A stretch of DNA of 64,000 nt from assembly GCF_011393025.1 (NCBI RefSeq), contig NZ_JAAOEO010000006.1:124001-188000 (forward strand), given 5' to 3'. The notes beneath the pieces are model-generated. The model was not told the origin of the DNA. It saw only the letters and a list, made by a program, of their open reading frames with translations, and did no database searches. The stretch is from Neobacillus terrae. Its GTDB lineage: Bacteria; Bacillota; Bacilli; Bacillales; Cytobacillaceae. The translations under genes were made by a program, and so were the position numbers. Shown one piece after another: positions 26,879-35,345 of this stretch. Every line of letters begins with the position of its first letter. Position 1 is the first letter of the stretch.

Positions 26879-27979
26879 TTATATTCTGTTATTAGCCATA
26901 GCTTCCTCTTTTGTAATAATGCTCTTAATATCTATTGCAGCTTTTAAAATATCTAAGTCCCTGTCTCTTTTATTCAGCAAAATAACTATGGAAGTTCTAT
27001 CCTTGTATATGATATGGACAGAACTCCATCCACTGATAAATCCTCTGCTAAAAACAAAATCTTTTTTAACATACAAGCCCAGGCCATAACCTGATACGGA
27101 TCCTGGTGTTTTTATTTCATTCCATGACTTTTTTGAAATAAGCTTTCCGTTGATAAGTGCCTGGTCGTACTTACAAATATCAAGTGACGTTGCGTATATA
27201 TCCCCGGCTCCATACAAAAGGGCGGGATTCAACTTTCTTGAGGGTCTTAAAAATTTATGATTTTTAATATATCCTTTTGACGAAAAGCGGGCAGGCTCCT
27301 GGTTAGTAATAAATCCGCTATCCCTCATTCCGGATTTTTTAAATATATTATCATTTATATATGTATGAAGTGGCATTTTAGTAATTTTTTCGATTATATA
27401 GCCTAAAATCATGTAATTTGTATCTCTATATTCCCAATGTGTGCCTGGAGCAAAAGCAGCAACAGGCATTAATTTAATTTGATTAATAAGATCAGATGGT
27501 GATGAATGAGCCCTTGTCCAAAGCAGAGGCTTTAAACCTGAGGTATTGGTCAGTAAGTGAATAATTTTGATATGTTTGCCATTAGGTAAATCTGAAATAT
27601 ATTTTGAAACAGGATCGTTTGTATGAAGTAATCCTTTTTCCTGAAGCTGCAGAATGCATGCAGCGACCATGGATTTTGTGATGGAGGCAATAGGGAAGGT
27701 TGTTTTCTTAGTGTTTTTGATTTCCCTTCCAATATCGGCATTACCAACTCCCTCATTATATAAAACCTCTGTACCTTTCATTACAGCAACACTTCCGTTA
27801 ATCCCTTTTTCCCTTAAGTAGCTCCTTATTTTTAAATGAAGCTTTTTTTCCTCAGAATTATTAGAGGCAAAAATCGAAACCGATTTTTCAGGTATACTAG
27901 TAACAGCTTCTTTATTTTGGCAAAAGGCTGCAATAATCATGATGAAAAATAATAGCAGCCCTTTTAAAAATATCTTCAT
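26879..27979 (-). CDS. Exported serine hydrolase, class C beta-lactamase family
   Basis: A 366-residue protein with an N-terminal signal/anchor segment (about 1-20) and a class C beta-lactamase/D-alanyl-peptidase fold. The nucleophile motif S-x-x-K is SITK at about residue 98. The second motif region reads WEYRDTNYMILGY, where the usual YSN is replaced by YRD. The usual HxG/KTG third motif is not obvious (FSRGFISGWSS). Such proteins act on cell-wall peptides or esters. AGGAGGAAG precedes the start. Confidence 0.85.
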   Translation of the reverse strand: MKIFLKGLLLFFIMIIAAFCQNKEAVTSIPEKSVSIFASNNSEEKKLHLKIRSYLREKGINGSVAVMKGTEVLYNEGVGNADIGREIKNTKKTTFPIASITKSMVAACILQLQEKGLLHTNDPVSKYISDLPNGKHIKIIHLLTNTSGLKPLLWTRAHSSPSDLINQIKLMPVAAFAPGTHWEYRDTNYMILGYIIEKITKMPLHTYINDNIFKKSGMRDSGFITNQEPARFSSKGYIKNHKFLRPSRKLNPALLYGAGDIYATSLDICKYDQALINGKLISKKSWNEIKTPGSVSGYGLGLYVKKDFVFSRGFISGWSSVHIIYKDRTSIVILLNKRDRDLDILKAAIDIKSIITKEEAMANNRI

Positions 27980-28061
27980 TTCTTCCTCCTGCTGAGCAAA
28001 AACATGCTTGCCTAATAGTGTCTATCTTTCCATTTTAATCACTGAGCTAATCATTAGAAAG

Positions 28062-28232
28062 CTACCAGGTGAAAAAGTGAATAATACTTAGAATTAACCT
28101 CCAAAGGAGAGAAAAAAGTGTTTTAAAGATTGCTTCAAGAATAGCCCCTACTATTTCTCCACACAACTGCTTAATAAGCCTGAGCAAAAGATTTTCCTTG
28201 GCTTCTCTTTTATAAAAAGGATCCTTCATCAT
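28062..28232 (-). CDS. Small membrane-associated protein (56 aa)
   Basis: MMKDPFYKREAKENLLLR start, then an amphipathic to hydrophobic C-terminal half (FKTLFSLLWRLILSIIHFF) that could insert in the membrane. AGGAGACGAAA precedes the ATG at 28232. It lies 24 bases downstream of the gene ending at 28257, so it is probably co-transcribed. Function unknown. Confidence 0.6.
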   Translation of the reverse strand: MMKDPFYKREAKENLLLRLIKQLCGEIVGAILEAIFKTLFSLLWRLILSIIHFFTW

Positions 28233-28256
28233 TTTCGTCTCCTGTACATTAAGAAG

Positions 28257-28526
28257 CTATTGTTGAAACATTGATTTAACTTTATGTAAATCCTCCAATA
28301 GCTCGCAGACTTCCTCATGCGACAAAAGGACAGGCATCTGGTCATTTAAAGTCAGAACCATTCCTTCTTTATCTTCTTCCTGTTTTTGCAGATAGAAAAA
28401 AAGACTTTGTGTCATTTTTTCATTTAAAATAGATTCAATTTGAAAGCTTTTTACTCTTTGTATTGCAAACTCTTTTTCGTGGGCATCATAAACTCCTGAT
28501 AGCAGTCTTCCTTCAAGGTGATTCAC
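28257..28526 (-). CDS. Small protein of unknown function
   Basis: An 89-residue soluble protein, mixed strand/helix, ending EDLHKVKSMFQQ. The start is placed at the GTG at 28526, eight bases after AAGGAAGGGAGAG; a longer version from an ATG at 28571 has no ribosome site. Family not recognised. Confidence 0.6.
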   Translation of the reverse strand: MNHLEGRLLSGVYDAHEKEFAIQRVKSFQIESILNEKMTQSLFFYLQKQEEDKEGMVLTLNDQMPVLLSHEEVCELLEDLHKVKSMFQQ

Positions 28527-28610
28527 AAAAATCTCTCCCTTCCTTTTTAGTTTAATATACCCAATTTCCATTCTGTTAAAGGAGGGAATTAAAACAACCT
28601 AATTTTTCGA

Positions 28611-28634
28611 AAAAAAAACTCCCAGATACGGGAG
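28611..28634 (-). terminator. Terminator of the S-box operon
   Basis: CTCCC-AGATAC-GGGAG stem with a run of T on the minus strand, just after the ATP-grasp gene. Confidence 0.75.
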
Positions 28635-28648
28635 CCAATTTTTCAATA

Positions 28649-29584
28649 TTATAGATTTCCTAGCTCTTTTTTCAAAAAGGCAGCAACTTCTAGCATTCCA
28701 AATTTTCCTGCTTTTGCTTCGGCATCTGAATTGTAATTTGTATTTGTATTAATATCATAGGTAAAAATTTCTCCTGATGCATCCCTTATAAATTCAATTC
28801 CTGCAACTCGAATTGAGTTTTCAGCCAAAACCTGTTTGTACCTTTCAATGATTGGATCACTAAATCCATCAATAATTTGAAATTTAGGCTTCTCTTCCAC
28901 CTCTTCGCCAACCGGGCAAAACAGATCACCTATCTGACATGCATCCGCCGGGCATAGCTGAAAACCTTCTGATGTATCAACCTTTACGGCGTACACAAAA
29001 TTGCCCCCCACAAACTCACATCGCGTAATAAAACTTTCAGGTGACTGGATATATTCCTGAATTAATGTTATACCGTCTACAGGTTCTTCAAAACCAGGGC
29101 TTTCGACATACGACCTAAGGGCATCCATTGTTTGAAATAACTGTACACCGAGTCCTTTTCCTGCACGGTTGTGCTTTGTTATGAAAGCTTTGCCATCAAA
29201 TTGAGCTGCAGCTTCGAGTATTTGCCCTCTTCCTACAGCAGCAACCGTTTTAGGAGTATGTACTCCATACTTATTTAACTCAAGATACTGCAGTACCTTG
29301 CTTACCTCTAATTGAAGAGCACGAGTGCCATTTAAAACCTTTCGCCCATGAACTTCCAGCCATGCCAGTACTTGAGCTGTATATTCAGCCGCAAAACGAT
29401 GATCCCTTGTGTGGGAAGAGGCACTCATACGGCTGTAAAAGATTCCTTCTGGAGGTTCTGCAGATAGGTCAAGAGTTCCCTGGTCGAGATGCCATTCCTC
29501 ATATGGAACCTCAAGCTCCTCAAGCCTCCTGGTAAGATGATCTGTCCATTCACTATTTTCGTGTATTACATATACCTTTTTCAA
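28649..29584 (-). CDS. RimK-like ATP-grasp ligase in an S-box operon
   Basis: A 311-residue ATP-grasp protein. The N-terminal region holds a RimK-type pre-ATP-grasp fold (FYSRMSASSHTRDHRF). The ATP-binding lid contains ITKHNRAGKGLGVQLF (about 136-151), and the metal-binding end is GIEFIRDASGEIFTYDINTNTNYN (Asp/Asn ligands, about 263-286). Members ligate an amino group to a carboxylate. It starts 24 bases after the LLM monooxygenase gene, and both lie under one SAM riboswitch, so its substrate is probably sulfur-related. The true substrate is unknown. Confidence 0.85.
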   Translation of the reverse strand: MKKVYVIHENSEWTDHLTRRLEELEVPYEEWHLDQGTLDLSAEPPEGIFYSRMSASSHTRDHRFAAEYTAQVLAWLEVHGRKVLNGTRALQLEVSKVLQYLELNKYGVHTPKTVAAVGRGQILEAAAQFDGKAFITKHNRAGKGLGVQLFQTMDALRSYVESPGFEEPVDGITLIQEYIQSPESFITRCEFVGGNFVYAVKVDTSEGFQLCPADACQIGDLFCPVGEEVEEKPKFQIIDGFSDPIIERYKQVLAENSIRVAGIEFIRDASGEIFTYDINTNTNYNSDAEAKAGKFGMLEVAAFLKKELGNL

Positions 29585-29608
29585 AGTATAACCCCCCCTT
29601 TGAGTTTC

Positions 29609-30661
29609 TTAGTGTGAAACAACCCTATTTCTGCGTTCCTCAACCAGCGGCATTACATCTCTTGCAAAACGTTCCATTTCTTCTAATTGCGGAGAGAATT
29701 GGAGAAGGAGCAAATCTAATCCTACTTCTTCGTACTGAATAATACGGTCAGCAATTTGCTCAGGTGTTCCCACAAGATTAGGTCTTAGACCACGGTTTGA
29801 CACTGAGTAGTCCTGGAGCTGGATCTTTTGTTCAAGTTGTGATTTGCTTGTAAAATCTTTAAAGCCAGCGTAACCACTTGTATCTTTTACAGTCGTAATT
29901 TTTTGAAGTTCCAGTAGTGCCTCTTCCTCTGTATCGCGGCAAATCACATATGCAGCCATGCCAAAAGAAGAAAGTGGAGCATTCTCTGTTTCAGAACGGC
30001 GGTCCTTCATTTCCGCAACTTTTCTTTGAATCTCTTCTACTGTTCCGCCATGCATAACATAAGCATCACATTTTTCTATGATCGTCTGCTTACCTTTCTC
30101 ACTTTCACCACCAGCATATAGAATTGGATTTGGACGCTGAACTGGCTTTGGCGAAAGCTTTGCATTCTGTATATTGTAAAATTGCCCTTCATATGTAAAG
30201 GTATCTTTTGTCCACATACCTTTTAGTACATCAATAAATTCCTTTGTTCGATCATATCTTTCGTCATGCTCGGTAAAAATCCCGTTATACTGCCGAGCCT
30301 CTTCCGCCCACCAGGCAGATACTACGTTAAGAGTTAAGCGGCCGTTACTCATTTGATCGATGTTTGCTGCCATTTTTGCAGTTACCGCAGGATTATGAAA
30401 ACCAGGGCGTACTGCTGCCATGATCTCGATTTTCTCTGTTACAGCTGCAAGACCAGCTGCTGTTGACCAGGCTTCCAAGGAATCATGTTCTGGCCCTTTT
30501 ATATCATTTAAATTTAATTCAGCAACAAGAGTGGTTGAATATCCCCACTTTTCTGCTGATTGAACCACTTTTTTTGCATAGTCAAATGTAGGCGGCATAT
30601 TTTCATCATCAACATTACGGAGCCACCCTCCGAAAATAGGAAGCCAAAATCCGAACTTCAT
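29609..30661 (-). CDS. LLM-class flavin-dependent monooxygenase (SfnG/SsuD-like)
   Basis: A 350-residue TIM-barrel luciferase-like monooxygenase using reduced FMN. Characteristic segments are KFGFWLPIFGGWLRN, VAELNLNDIKG, the NVVSAWWAEEARQYNG active-site region and PNPILYAGGESEKGK. It resembles dimethylsulfone/alkanesulfonate monooxygenases. First gene of an S-box operon with an ATP-grasp ligase, so it is expected to be expressed when SAM (hence methionine/sulfur) is low, releasing sulfite from an organosulfur compound. The exact substrate is not decidable. Confidence 0.9.
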   Translation of the reverse strand: MKFGFWLPIFGGWLRNVDDENMPPTFDYAKKVVQSAEKWGYSTTLVAELNLNDIKGPEHDSLEAWSTAAGLAAVTEKIEIMAAVRPGFHNPAVTAKMAANIDQMSNGRLTLNVVSAWWAEEARQYNGIFTEHDERYDRTKEFIDVLKGMWTKDTFTYEGQFYNIQNAKLSPKPVQRPNPILYAGGESEKGKQTIIEKCDAYVMHGGTVEEIQRKVAEMKDRRSETENAPLSSFGMAAYVICRDTEEEALLELQKITTVKDTSGYAGFKDFTSKSQLEQKIQLQDYSVSNRGLRPNLVGTPEQIADRIIQYEEVGLDLLLLQFSPQLEEMERFARDVMPLVEERRNRVVSH

Positions 30662-30721
30662 TTTTTATCCCTCCTCTAACTCAATCTCAAATTTTCCAAG
30701 TGCTAAACTAGGTAAAGAAAC

Positions 30722-30869
30722 AAAAAAAACTCCCCCGGACAAGAAGAGAGTTCGTTCACTCTCTTCCTATCTCTCAAACAAATCTGTTTGATGGATTTGG
30801 CACAGTATTCCGCAGAACCTGCTGCCGAGGCTTCAAAGGGCCAGTCCCTCCACCTCTCTTGATAAGAAG
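30722..30869 (-). ncRNA. SAM-I riboswitch (S-box)
   Basis: Minus-strand leader with the hallmark CTTATCAAGAGAGGTGGAGG, followed by GGACTGGCCC, TGAAGCCTCGGCAGC and the closing helix. Downstream, AACTCTC pairs with GGGGAGTT before a run of T as terminator, and the same AACTCTC can pair upstream with GAGAGT as antiterminator. It controls the LLM monooxygenase and ATP-grasp genes. Confidence 0.94.
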
Positions 30870-31164
30870 AAATCGTTTATTGAGTTTTAGAGTTTTAATC
30901 ATTTAAAGTGATAATAAGTGAATTATAAGAATATGTCAATAATTAAATATTTTAGTATAGTTTACATAATATTATTATTTTGATTTTATTGTTCCTTCTT
31001 CCTTCGGATATCTTTAACAAAGTTATTGACTTTTTTAGTATGAGAAGTATAATTATAAATGCGCCTAATAAGCTGATCGAACCGATTCTTGGTTCAGCTT
31101 TCTGAGATCAGGACGGGATTAACAGGATTATTCTTCCCGCAATACTATTACTACCTTATATCAT

Positions 31165-31238
31165 GTCTCAGTAGCTCAGCAGGATAGAGCAACAGTTTCC
31201 TAAACTGTAGGTCGGAGGTTCGAATCCTCTCTGGGACG
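31165..31238 (+). tRNA. tRNA-Arg (anticodon CCT)
   Basis: Complete cloverleaf: acceptor GTCTCAG / CTGGGAC, D-loop AGCTCAGCAGGATAGAGC, anticodon stem ACAGT / ACTGT with loop TTCCTAA (anticodon CCT, reading AGG), and T-arm GGAGGTTCGAATCCTCT. CCA is not encoded. A terminator follows. The gene marks the border between core-like sequence on the left and the AT-rich accessory region on the right. Confidence 0.95.
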
Positions 31239-31245
31239 CTTAAAG

Positions 31246-31270
31246 CCCTTGATCAATCAAGGGTTTTTTT
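31246..31270 (+). terminator. Terminator of tRNA-Arg
   Basis: CCCTTGAT-CA-ATCAAGGG stem and seven T residues. Confidence 0.88.
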
Positions 31271-31568
31271 ATCTTTCTGCCGAATTTAAAGCCCCCGAAA
31301 CTAAAATCAGTTTTTGCTTGAGGCTTATTCTTCTTAAAAACACGTGAATCTTTATAATTTTAACCCAAAAAGTTAGATATATCTGATAATTGGATAATGC
31401 AGAACTAATATATTTTAATATAAACTGCAGTTTACCTTATCTCTTCTTCACCCCGCTGTTGAAGAAACAGCTAACTTTTTTTATTTAATGGTCAATTATT
31501 TTCACAAAAAAGCCTTAGGGTGTAATGCAACCCTAAGACTTTTTTATTAATAATAGGATCTATTCCTT

Positions 31569-31814
31569 TTAAACGCTTGGAACATTCGGAATCAATCCAC
31601 GAGTAACAGCCAATAAGTCGTTTACAACACTTGTTTGAGCAGCTGTTAGGCTTGTACCTCCAGTGAACACAGTAATACAGATTGGGCAAGCTTCAACGTG
31701 AATGCCTAATAGGTTAATAGCAAGTCCACCAGGTACGCTCACTGTAAGAATCGGTGTCGAACCTGCTGGTGGAGTACAAGTCTCACAGTCAGTAAGAAGA
31801 GTAGTCGTTGTCAT
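31569..31814 (-). CDS. Small CxxC protein, paralogue 1
   Basis: An 81-residue protein with two CxxC motifs, CETC at about 10-13 and CPIC at about 43-46, joined by a Pro-rich turn and a hydrophobic LAINLLGIHVEA segment. It has no signal peptide. GAGGAGGTGAG precedes the ATG. It is about 85 percent alike over its core to the protein at 32249. A SigK-type promoter lies directly upstream, suggesting mother-cell expression and a coat or exosporium role. I do not recognise the family; the cysteines may bind metal or cross-link. Confidence 0.75.
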   Translation of the reverse strand: MTTTTLLTDCETCTPPAGSTPILTVSVPGGLAINLLGIHVEACPICITVFTGGTSLTAAQTSVVNDLLAVTRGLIPNVPSV

Positions 31815-31845
31815 AAACTCACCTCCTCTCTAAATGGATCTAAAA

Positions 31846-31875
31846 TAATATATGTTGAAAGTTACTATGAGGTTT
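31846..31875 (-). promoter_or_regulatory. SigK-like promoter of CxxC paralogue 1
   Basis: On the minus strand AACC, then 17 bases counted from AC, then CATATATTA, fitting the SigK pattern AC-N17-CATANNNTA. The expected start point is about 25 bases before the ATG. Confidence 0.55.
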
Positions 31876-32248
31876 AGACAGTTGAACAGGTAATTGAAAA
31901 AAGTGTACTAGCCTTCTGCTTCATTAACAAAATGGTTTTGCAAAAATTAGATGGTGTAAATCAAAGAAAAGAATTTAGAGGAATCTATACACCAGAATGA
32001 TATCCACTTTAACGGCTTTAAAGCGTTCTGAATTATTGAAGGATATATGAGCAGACTGCATTACTCTTTATGGTGATAAGTTTTTCTGAGTCTGTTTTTG
32101 CACGCGTTTTTTCAGTTTTTATTATTATGGGATTTGAAGAAACAGCTTTTTCTTAGGCTTATATATAATAGTGTATTTGGCTTAACTAAAAACCCTTCGC
32201 TGCAACCCCAAGAATCCTTTGGCAATAAAATTATCCTGTCTTATTCAA

Positions 32249-32536
32249 TTAAGCGCCTGGGACGTTCGGAATCAAACCACGAATAACAGCGAGTAAGTCG
32301 TTTATGATGATACTTGTTTGGGAAGCTGTAAGGCTTGATCCTTCAGTGAACACGGTAATACAGATTGGGCAAGCTTCAACATGAATGCCTAATAAGTTGA
32401 TAGCAAGTCCACCTGGAACGCTCACTGTAAGAATTGGTGTAGATCCTTCTGGTGGAGTACAGGTCTCACAATTAGTTTCAGGTGACATAGGTGGCTCGTT
32501 TGGTGGTGTAATTGGAGGACATTTCCGTATACCCAT
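32249..32536 (-). CDS. Small CxxC protein, paralogue 2
   Basis: A 95-residue paralogue of the 31569-31814 product, with the same CETC and CPIC motifs and a longer Pro-rich N-terminus (CPPITPPNEPPMSP). The strongest shared block is STPILTVSVPGGLAINLLGI. The ATG at 32536 follows AAGGAGGTGATT. A CATAAGATA box lies just upstream. The two genes are separated by 434 bases and each has its own promoter-like element, so they look like a diverged tandem duplication rather than an operon. Confidence 0.75.
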   Translation of the reverse strand: MGIRKCPPITPPNEPPMSPETNCETCTPPEGSTPILTVSVPGGLAINLLGIHVEACPICITVFTEGSSLTASQTSIIINDLLAVIRGLIPNVPGA

Positions 32537-32557
32537 TATAATCACCTCCTTCGTCCC

Positions 32558-32586
32558 TATCTTATGAATAAAATATAAAAACGCTT
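32558..32586 (-). promoter_or_regulatory. SigK-like -10 element of CxxC paralogue 2
   Basis: CATAAGATA matches CATANNNTA; at the -35 position AAGC replaces the AACC seen before paralogue 1. It lies very close to the ribosome site. Confidence 0.4.
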
Positions 32587-32667
32587 GGACAAATAAAGGA
32601 TATTAAAAAAATCTCGAATCAGTTCGAAGGAGATTGTGAGGTAATGATTTTTTTTCAACACTTGTAA

Positions 32668-32787
32668 CTAGGAATGGTACCTGAAATATGGATAATATCC
32701 GTAAGAATGAAATCCACATGGATAGTGATGGTAATAATAATAACGATAACGATATTGATATTGGTTTAAAAAGGAATATTTTATGTA
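32668..32787 (-). pseudogene. Tyr/His-rich coat-protein-like remnant
   Basis: An open stretch of 39 codons without any start codon or ribosome site, containing QYRYRYYYYHHYPCGFHSYG and ending in YFRYHS before a stop. Such Tyr/His-rich tails are typical of spore coat structural proteins. It appears to be the 3' end of a gene that lost its beginning. Lies between the CxxC genes and a YheC/YheD gene, consistent with a spore-surface locus. Confidence 0.45.
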
Positions 32788-32806
32788 CTAGAATAATTAA
32801 TAATGT

Positions 32807-32834
32807 AAAAAGGAGACCTGTAAGTCTCCTTTTG
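32807..32834. terminator. Intrinsic terminator
   Basis: Stem AAAAAGGAGAC / GTCTCCTTTT with a 7-base loop, between the coat-like remnant and the YheC/YheD gene ending at 33008. Confidence 0.75.
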
Positions 32835-33007
32835 ATTTTAATCTCATTCCGAAAATCTTGTTGAAAAAAATCGTTAAAATGTTTGTAAACATTTTTTTCT
32901 TTATTAAGCTCAACTGAACAAAAAACACTACGAATTATCGACATTACATTTTAGATCTTTTTAATCCATTGATAAATTTTTTTCCATCTTTGAGGCACAG
33001 AAGAAAA

Positions 33008-33736
33008 TTAAAGAAATGATTTAATTATCGAGAAGGACCCATCTTTTAGTGATTTAAACATAAAAATTGAGGGACGCAGATTGACCTCAATAATCCAAAT
33101 CTCCCCTTTTTCATCAATTCCCAAATCAATTCCAAACGCTCTGGTTTTTGGATAAAAATAGGATAAATGCTCGACGATTGTCAAAGAAATTTCATTGAGT
33201 TTAGTATCTATATTGGCAAGAGAGAAATTTGATAAACACGATTCTTCTAGTGCTTGATCGACTGGCAGAATTGCTTTTGCTACATTAGTAATGACATAAT
33301 TATTGGCTGCTACTTTCGCACACTTTGCAGTTACTGTCCACTCACTGGTATTTATTTTACGCTGGACCATGACTCTAATATCAAAGGGATTTTCTTGAAT
33401 CGAAGCTAGGGGGATCTTTTCTTGGATAATGTATTTGGTGTTTCTCCTTCGATAGTAGTTTTCTTTTAAATAGTCATAAAGTTGCTCTTTCCCTTTAATT
33501 ATGGTTCTTTGATATTCATGATGAACTTCAAAATCTTTATTAGGGAAGCTTGTAATTTGGATAACACCTTTGCCTTGTGAACCAAAACATGGTTTTAGCA
33601 TTACTTTAGTATAATTTTCTACCCATTCTATTAATGATCGATTTGATAAAAGAATTGTTTTTGGCAAATAGGCTTGTAAATTGGTATTTCCCATCATCAA
33701 TTTATGTTTTTTCCACTTGCTGCTTGATGCCCTCAT
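33008..33736 (-). CDS. Short YheC/YheD-family ATP-grasp protein
   Basis: A 242-residue ATP-grasp protein related to the spore-coat-associated YheC/YheD family. Visible parts are the ATP-binding strand VMLKPCFGSQGKGVIQI (about 44-60), IIQEKIPLASIQENPFDIRV, and the metal-binding end GIDLGIDEKGEIWIIEVNLR (about 200-219). Full members are about 360-450 residues; this one lacks most of the N-terminal domain and may be a naturally short form. GGGAGAG precedes the ATG. Substrate unknown. Confidence 0.85.
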   Translation of the reverse strand: MRASSSKWKKHKLMMGNTNLQAYLPKTILLSNRSLIEWVENYTKVMLKPCFGSQGKGVIQITSFPNKDFEVHHEYQRTIIKGKEQLYDYLKENYYRRRNTKYIIQEKIPLASIQENPFDIRVMVQRKINTSEWTVTAKCAKVAANNYVITNVAKAILPVDQALEESCLSNFSLANIDTKLNEISLTIVEHLSYFYPKTRAFGIDLGIDEKGEIWIIEVNLRPSIFMFKSLKDGSFSIIKSFL

Positions 33737-34263
33737 TTACCTACTCTCCCATAGGATAATTAAATTCAAAAAATGTTTATTTAATCTCTATTTTCTAGTT
33801 CAAAAAAGGAAAAGGATTAAATAACGAGTATCACTTTATTTCCTCAGACAAAGCTTCCTTTCCTCATTTTTCAGTACACGATAAAACAACCATGTTTCTG
33901 TTAAAACAATATTTTTGAGAAAATTATTGTAGTTTGAAATTGCACTATTTAACTAATGTGATATAGTTTCGACCATTGCTTGTGTGAAAAAAATCTTGAA
34001 GAACATCTTCATAACAAGACATAAATCTTCATTTCCTTCCTTTTTTTGATCTTATTGTATTCTCAACTTTATGATTTAGCTTGGACACTTATTGGATTGG
34101 GATATTTTCATTTAATTAACCAATCTTTAGAAAAAAAGGCTAATTAATAGAACCCTACATAATTTTAATGAATACTCTAAAATAAAGAACTCTCCTATTC
34201 CCCTATCGTATCCCAGAAAGTTTCAAGCGTTCTCACTTTAATTCTAAAATAAGGAGTTTAATA
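33737..34263. other. Divergent intergenic region
   Basis: About 0.5 kb of AT-rich sequence between divergently oriented ATP-grasp genes. It should hold both promoters, but no clear promoter box, hairpin or gene was found. Confidence 0.5.
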
Positions 34264-35343
34264 ATGTCTGAATTAATTACTGTATTAATAACAGGTATTG
34301 GATCCCCAGGAGCACCTGGAGTAATAAAGTCTTTGCGAGCAGTGAAAGAAGTTAATTTCAGAATCATAGGAGTAGATATTAAAGAGAATATAGCTGCAAA
34401 GGCAATGGTTGATAGGTTCTTTACTGTCCCTAAAGCTTCTGATCCAGAATTTATTAACCAAATTCATACCTTATGCTTCAATGAAAAAATTGAAGTTATC
34501 CTTCCAATGGTATCTCAAGAGTTGCTAGCTTTATCAAATCATGCTGAGAAATTCAAGAAAAGTGGTGTCGCCGTTTCGGTTTCAAATTTTAACTCATTAG
34601 ATAAGACAATAAATAAAGGGAAGTTATTCAACTCCCTATCTATGAAAGGAATCTCTACCCCAAAATTTTCAATCGTTCATACATCTGAAGAATTAAGCCG
34701 GGAAATTTTTGCTTTAGGTTATCCTGAAAAACCCGTTTGCATAAAGCCAGTCATTTCTGACGGAAGTCGGGGGTTCCGTATATTAGACAAAAATAAAAAC
34801 CGGATTGACCTTTTATATTACGAAAAACCGTCTTCCGTATATATAAGCTTTAATGAATTAATGGAAACTTTAAAAGGGACTTCATCGATTCCTGACACAA
34901 TGGTAATGGAATACCTTCCTTTTGAAGAGTACAGTGTTGATATTTTAGCCAATCATGGGGAGGTTATTGTTGCAGTTCCAAGATTAAGAGATGAAATCAA
35001 TAATGGTATTTCCGTGAAAAGTACAATTGTTAAAGAGGAAGATGTCATTCAATACTCATCCCAAATTGTCAAAGAGCTTGGCCTTCATGGAAATATAGGT
35101 GTCCAAGTTCGAAGAGATAGTAATCATATCCCTAAAATTATTGAAATAAACCCACGTATTCAGGGAACTATTGTCCATTGCACCGCTGCAGGTATCAATT
35201 TACCTTTCTTAGCTATCAAACTTGCAAAAAATCATCCAATTACTCAGGAAGAGTTAAAGATTAACTGGGGATTGCAGATGTATAGATTTTGGGAAGAAGT
35301 TTATTTTGATAAAGGCGGAATCCAAGTTAATTGGGAGGAATAA
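34264..35343 (+). CDS. ATP-grasp protein, carbamoyl-phosphate-synthase-like
   Basis: A 359-residue protein with a Rossmann-like pre-ATP-grasp domain (VLITGIGSPGAPGVIKSL, about 7-24) and an ATP-grasp domain with VCIKPVISDGSRGFRIL (about 158-174), MVMEYLPFEEYSVDIL and the metal-binding KIIEINPRIQG (about 296-306). It belongs to the short CarB-like ATP-grasp group often found in polysaccharide loci, distinct from YheC/YheD. AAGGAGTTTAATA precedes the ATG. Its stop lies two bases before the next start, with the next gene's ribosome site inside it: translational coupling. Confidence 0.87.
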   Translation: MSELITVLITGIGSPGAPGVIKSLRAVKEVNFRIIGVDIKENIAAKAMVDRFFTVPKASDPEFINQIHTLCFNEKIEVILPMVSQELLALSNHAEKFKKSGVAVSVSNFNSLDKTINKGKLFNSLSMKGISTPKFSIVHTSEELSREIFALGYPEKPVCIKPVISDGSRGFRILDKNKNRIDLLYYEKPSSVYISFNELMETLKGTSSIPDTMVMEYLPFEEYSVDILANHGEVIVAVPRLRDEINNGISVKSTIVKEEDVIQYSSQIVKELGLHGNIGVQVRRDSNHIPKIIEINPRIQGTIVHCTAAGINLPFLAIKLAKNHPITQEELKINWGLQMYRFWEEVYFDKGGIQVNWEE

Positions 35344-35345
35344 AT

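Noticed and set aside
32603..32944. Minus-strand open frame of 113 codons
   Set aside because: Composition is that of random AT-rich sequence, no ribosome site, and it overlaps a terminator hairpin and the more protein-like Tyr/His-rich frame.
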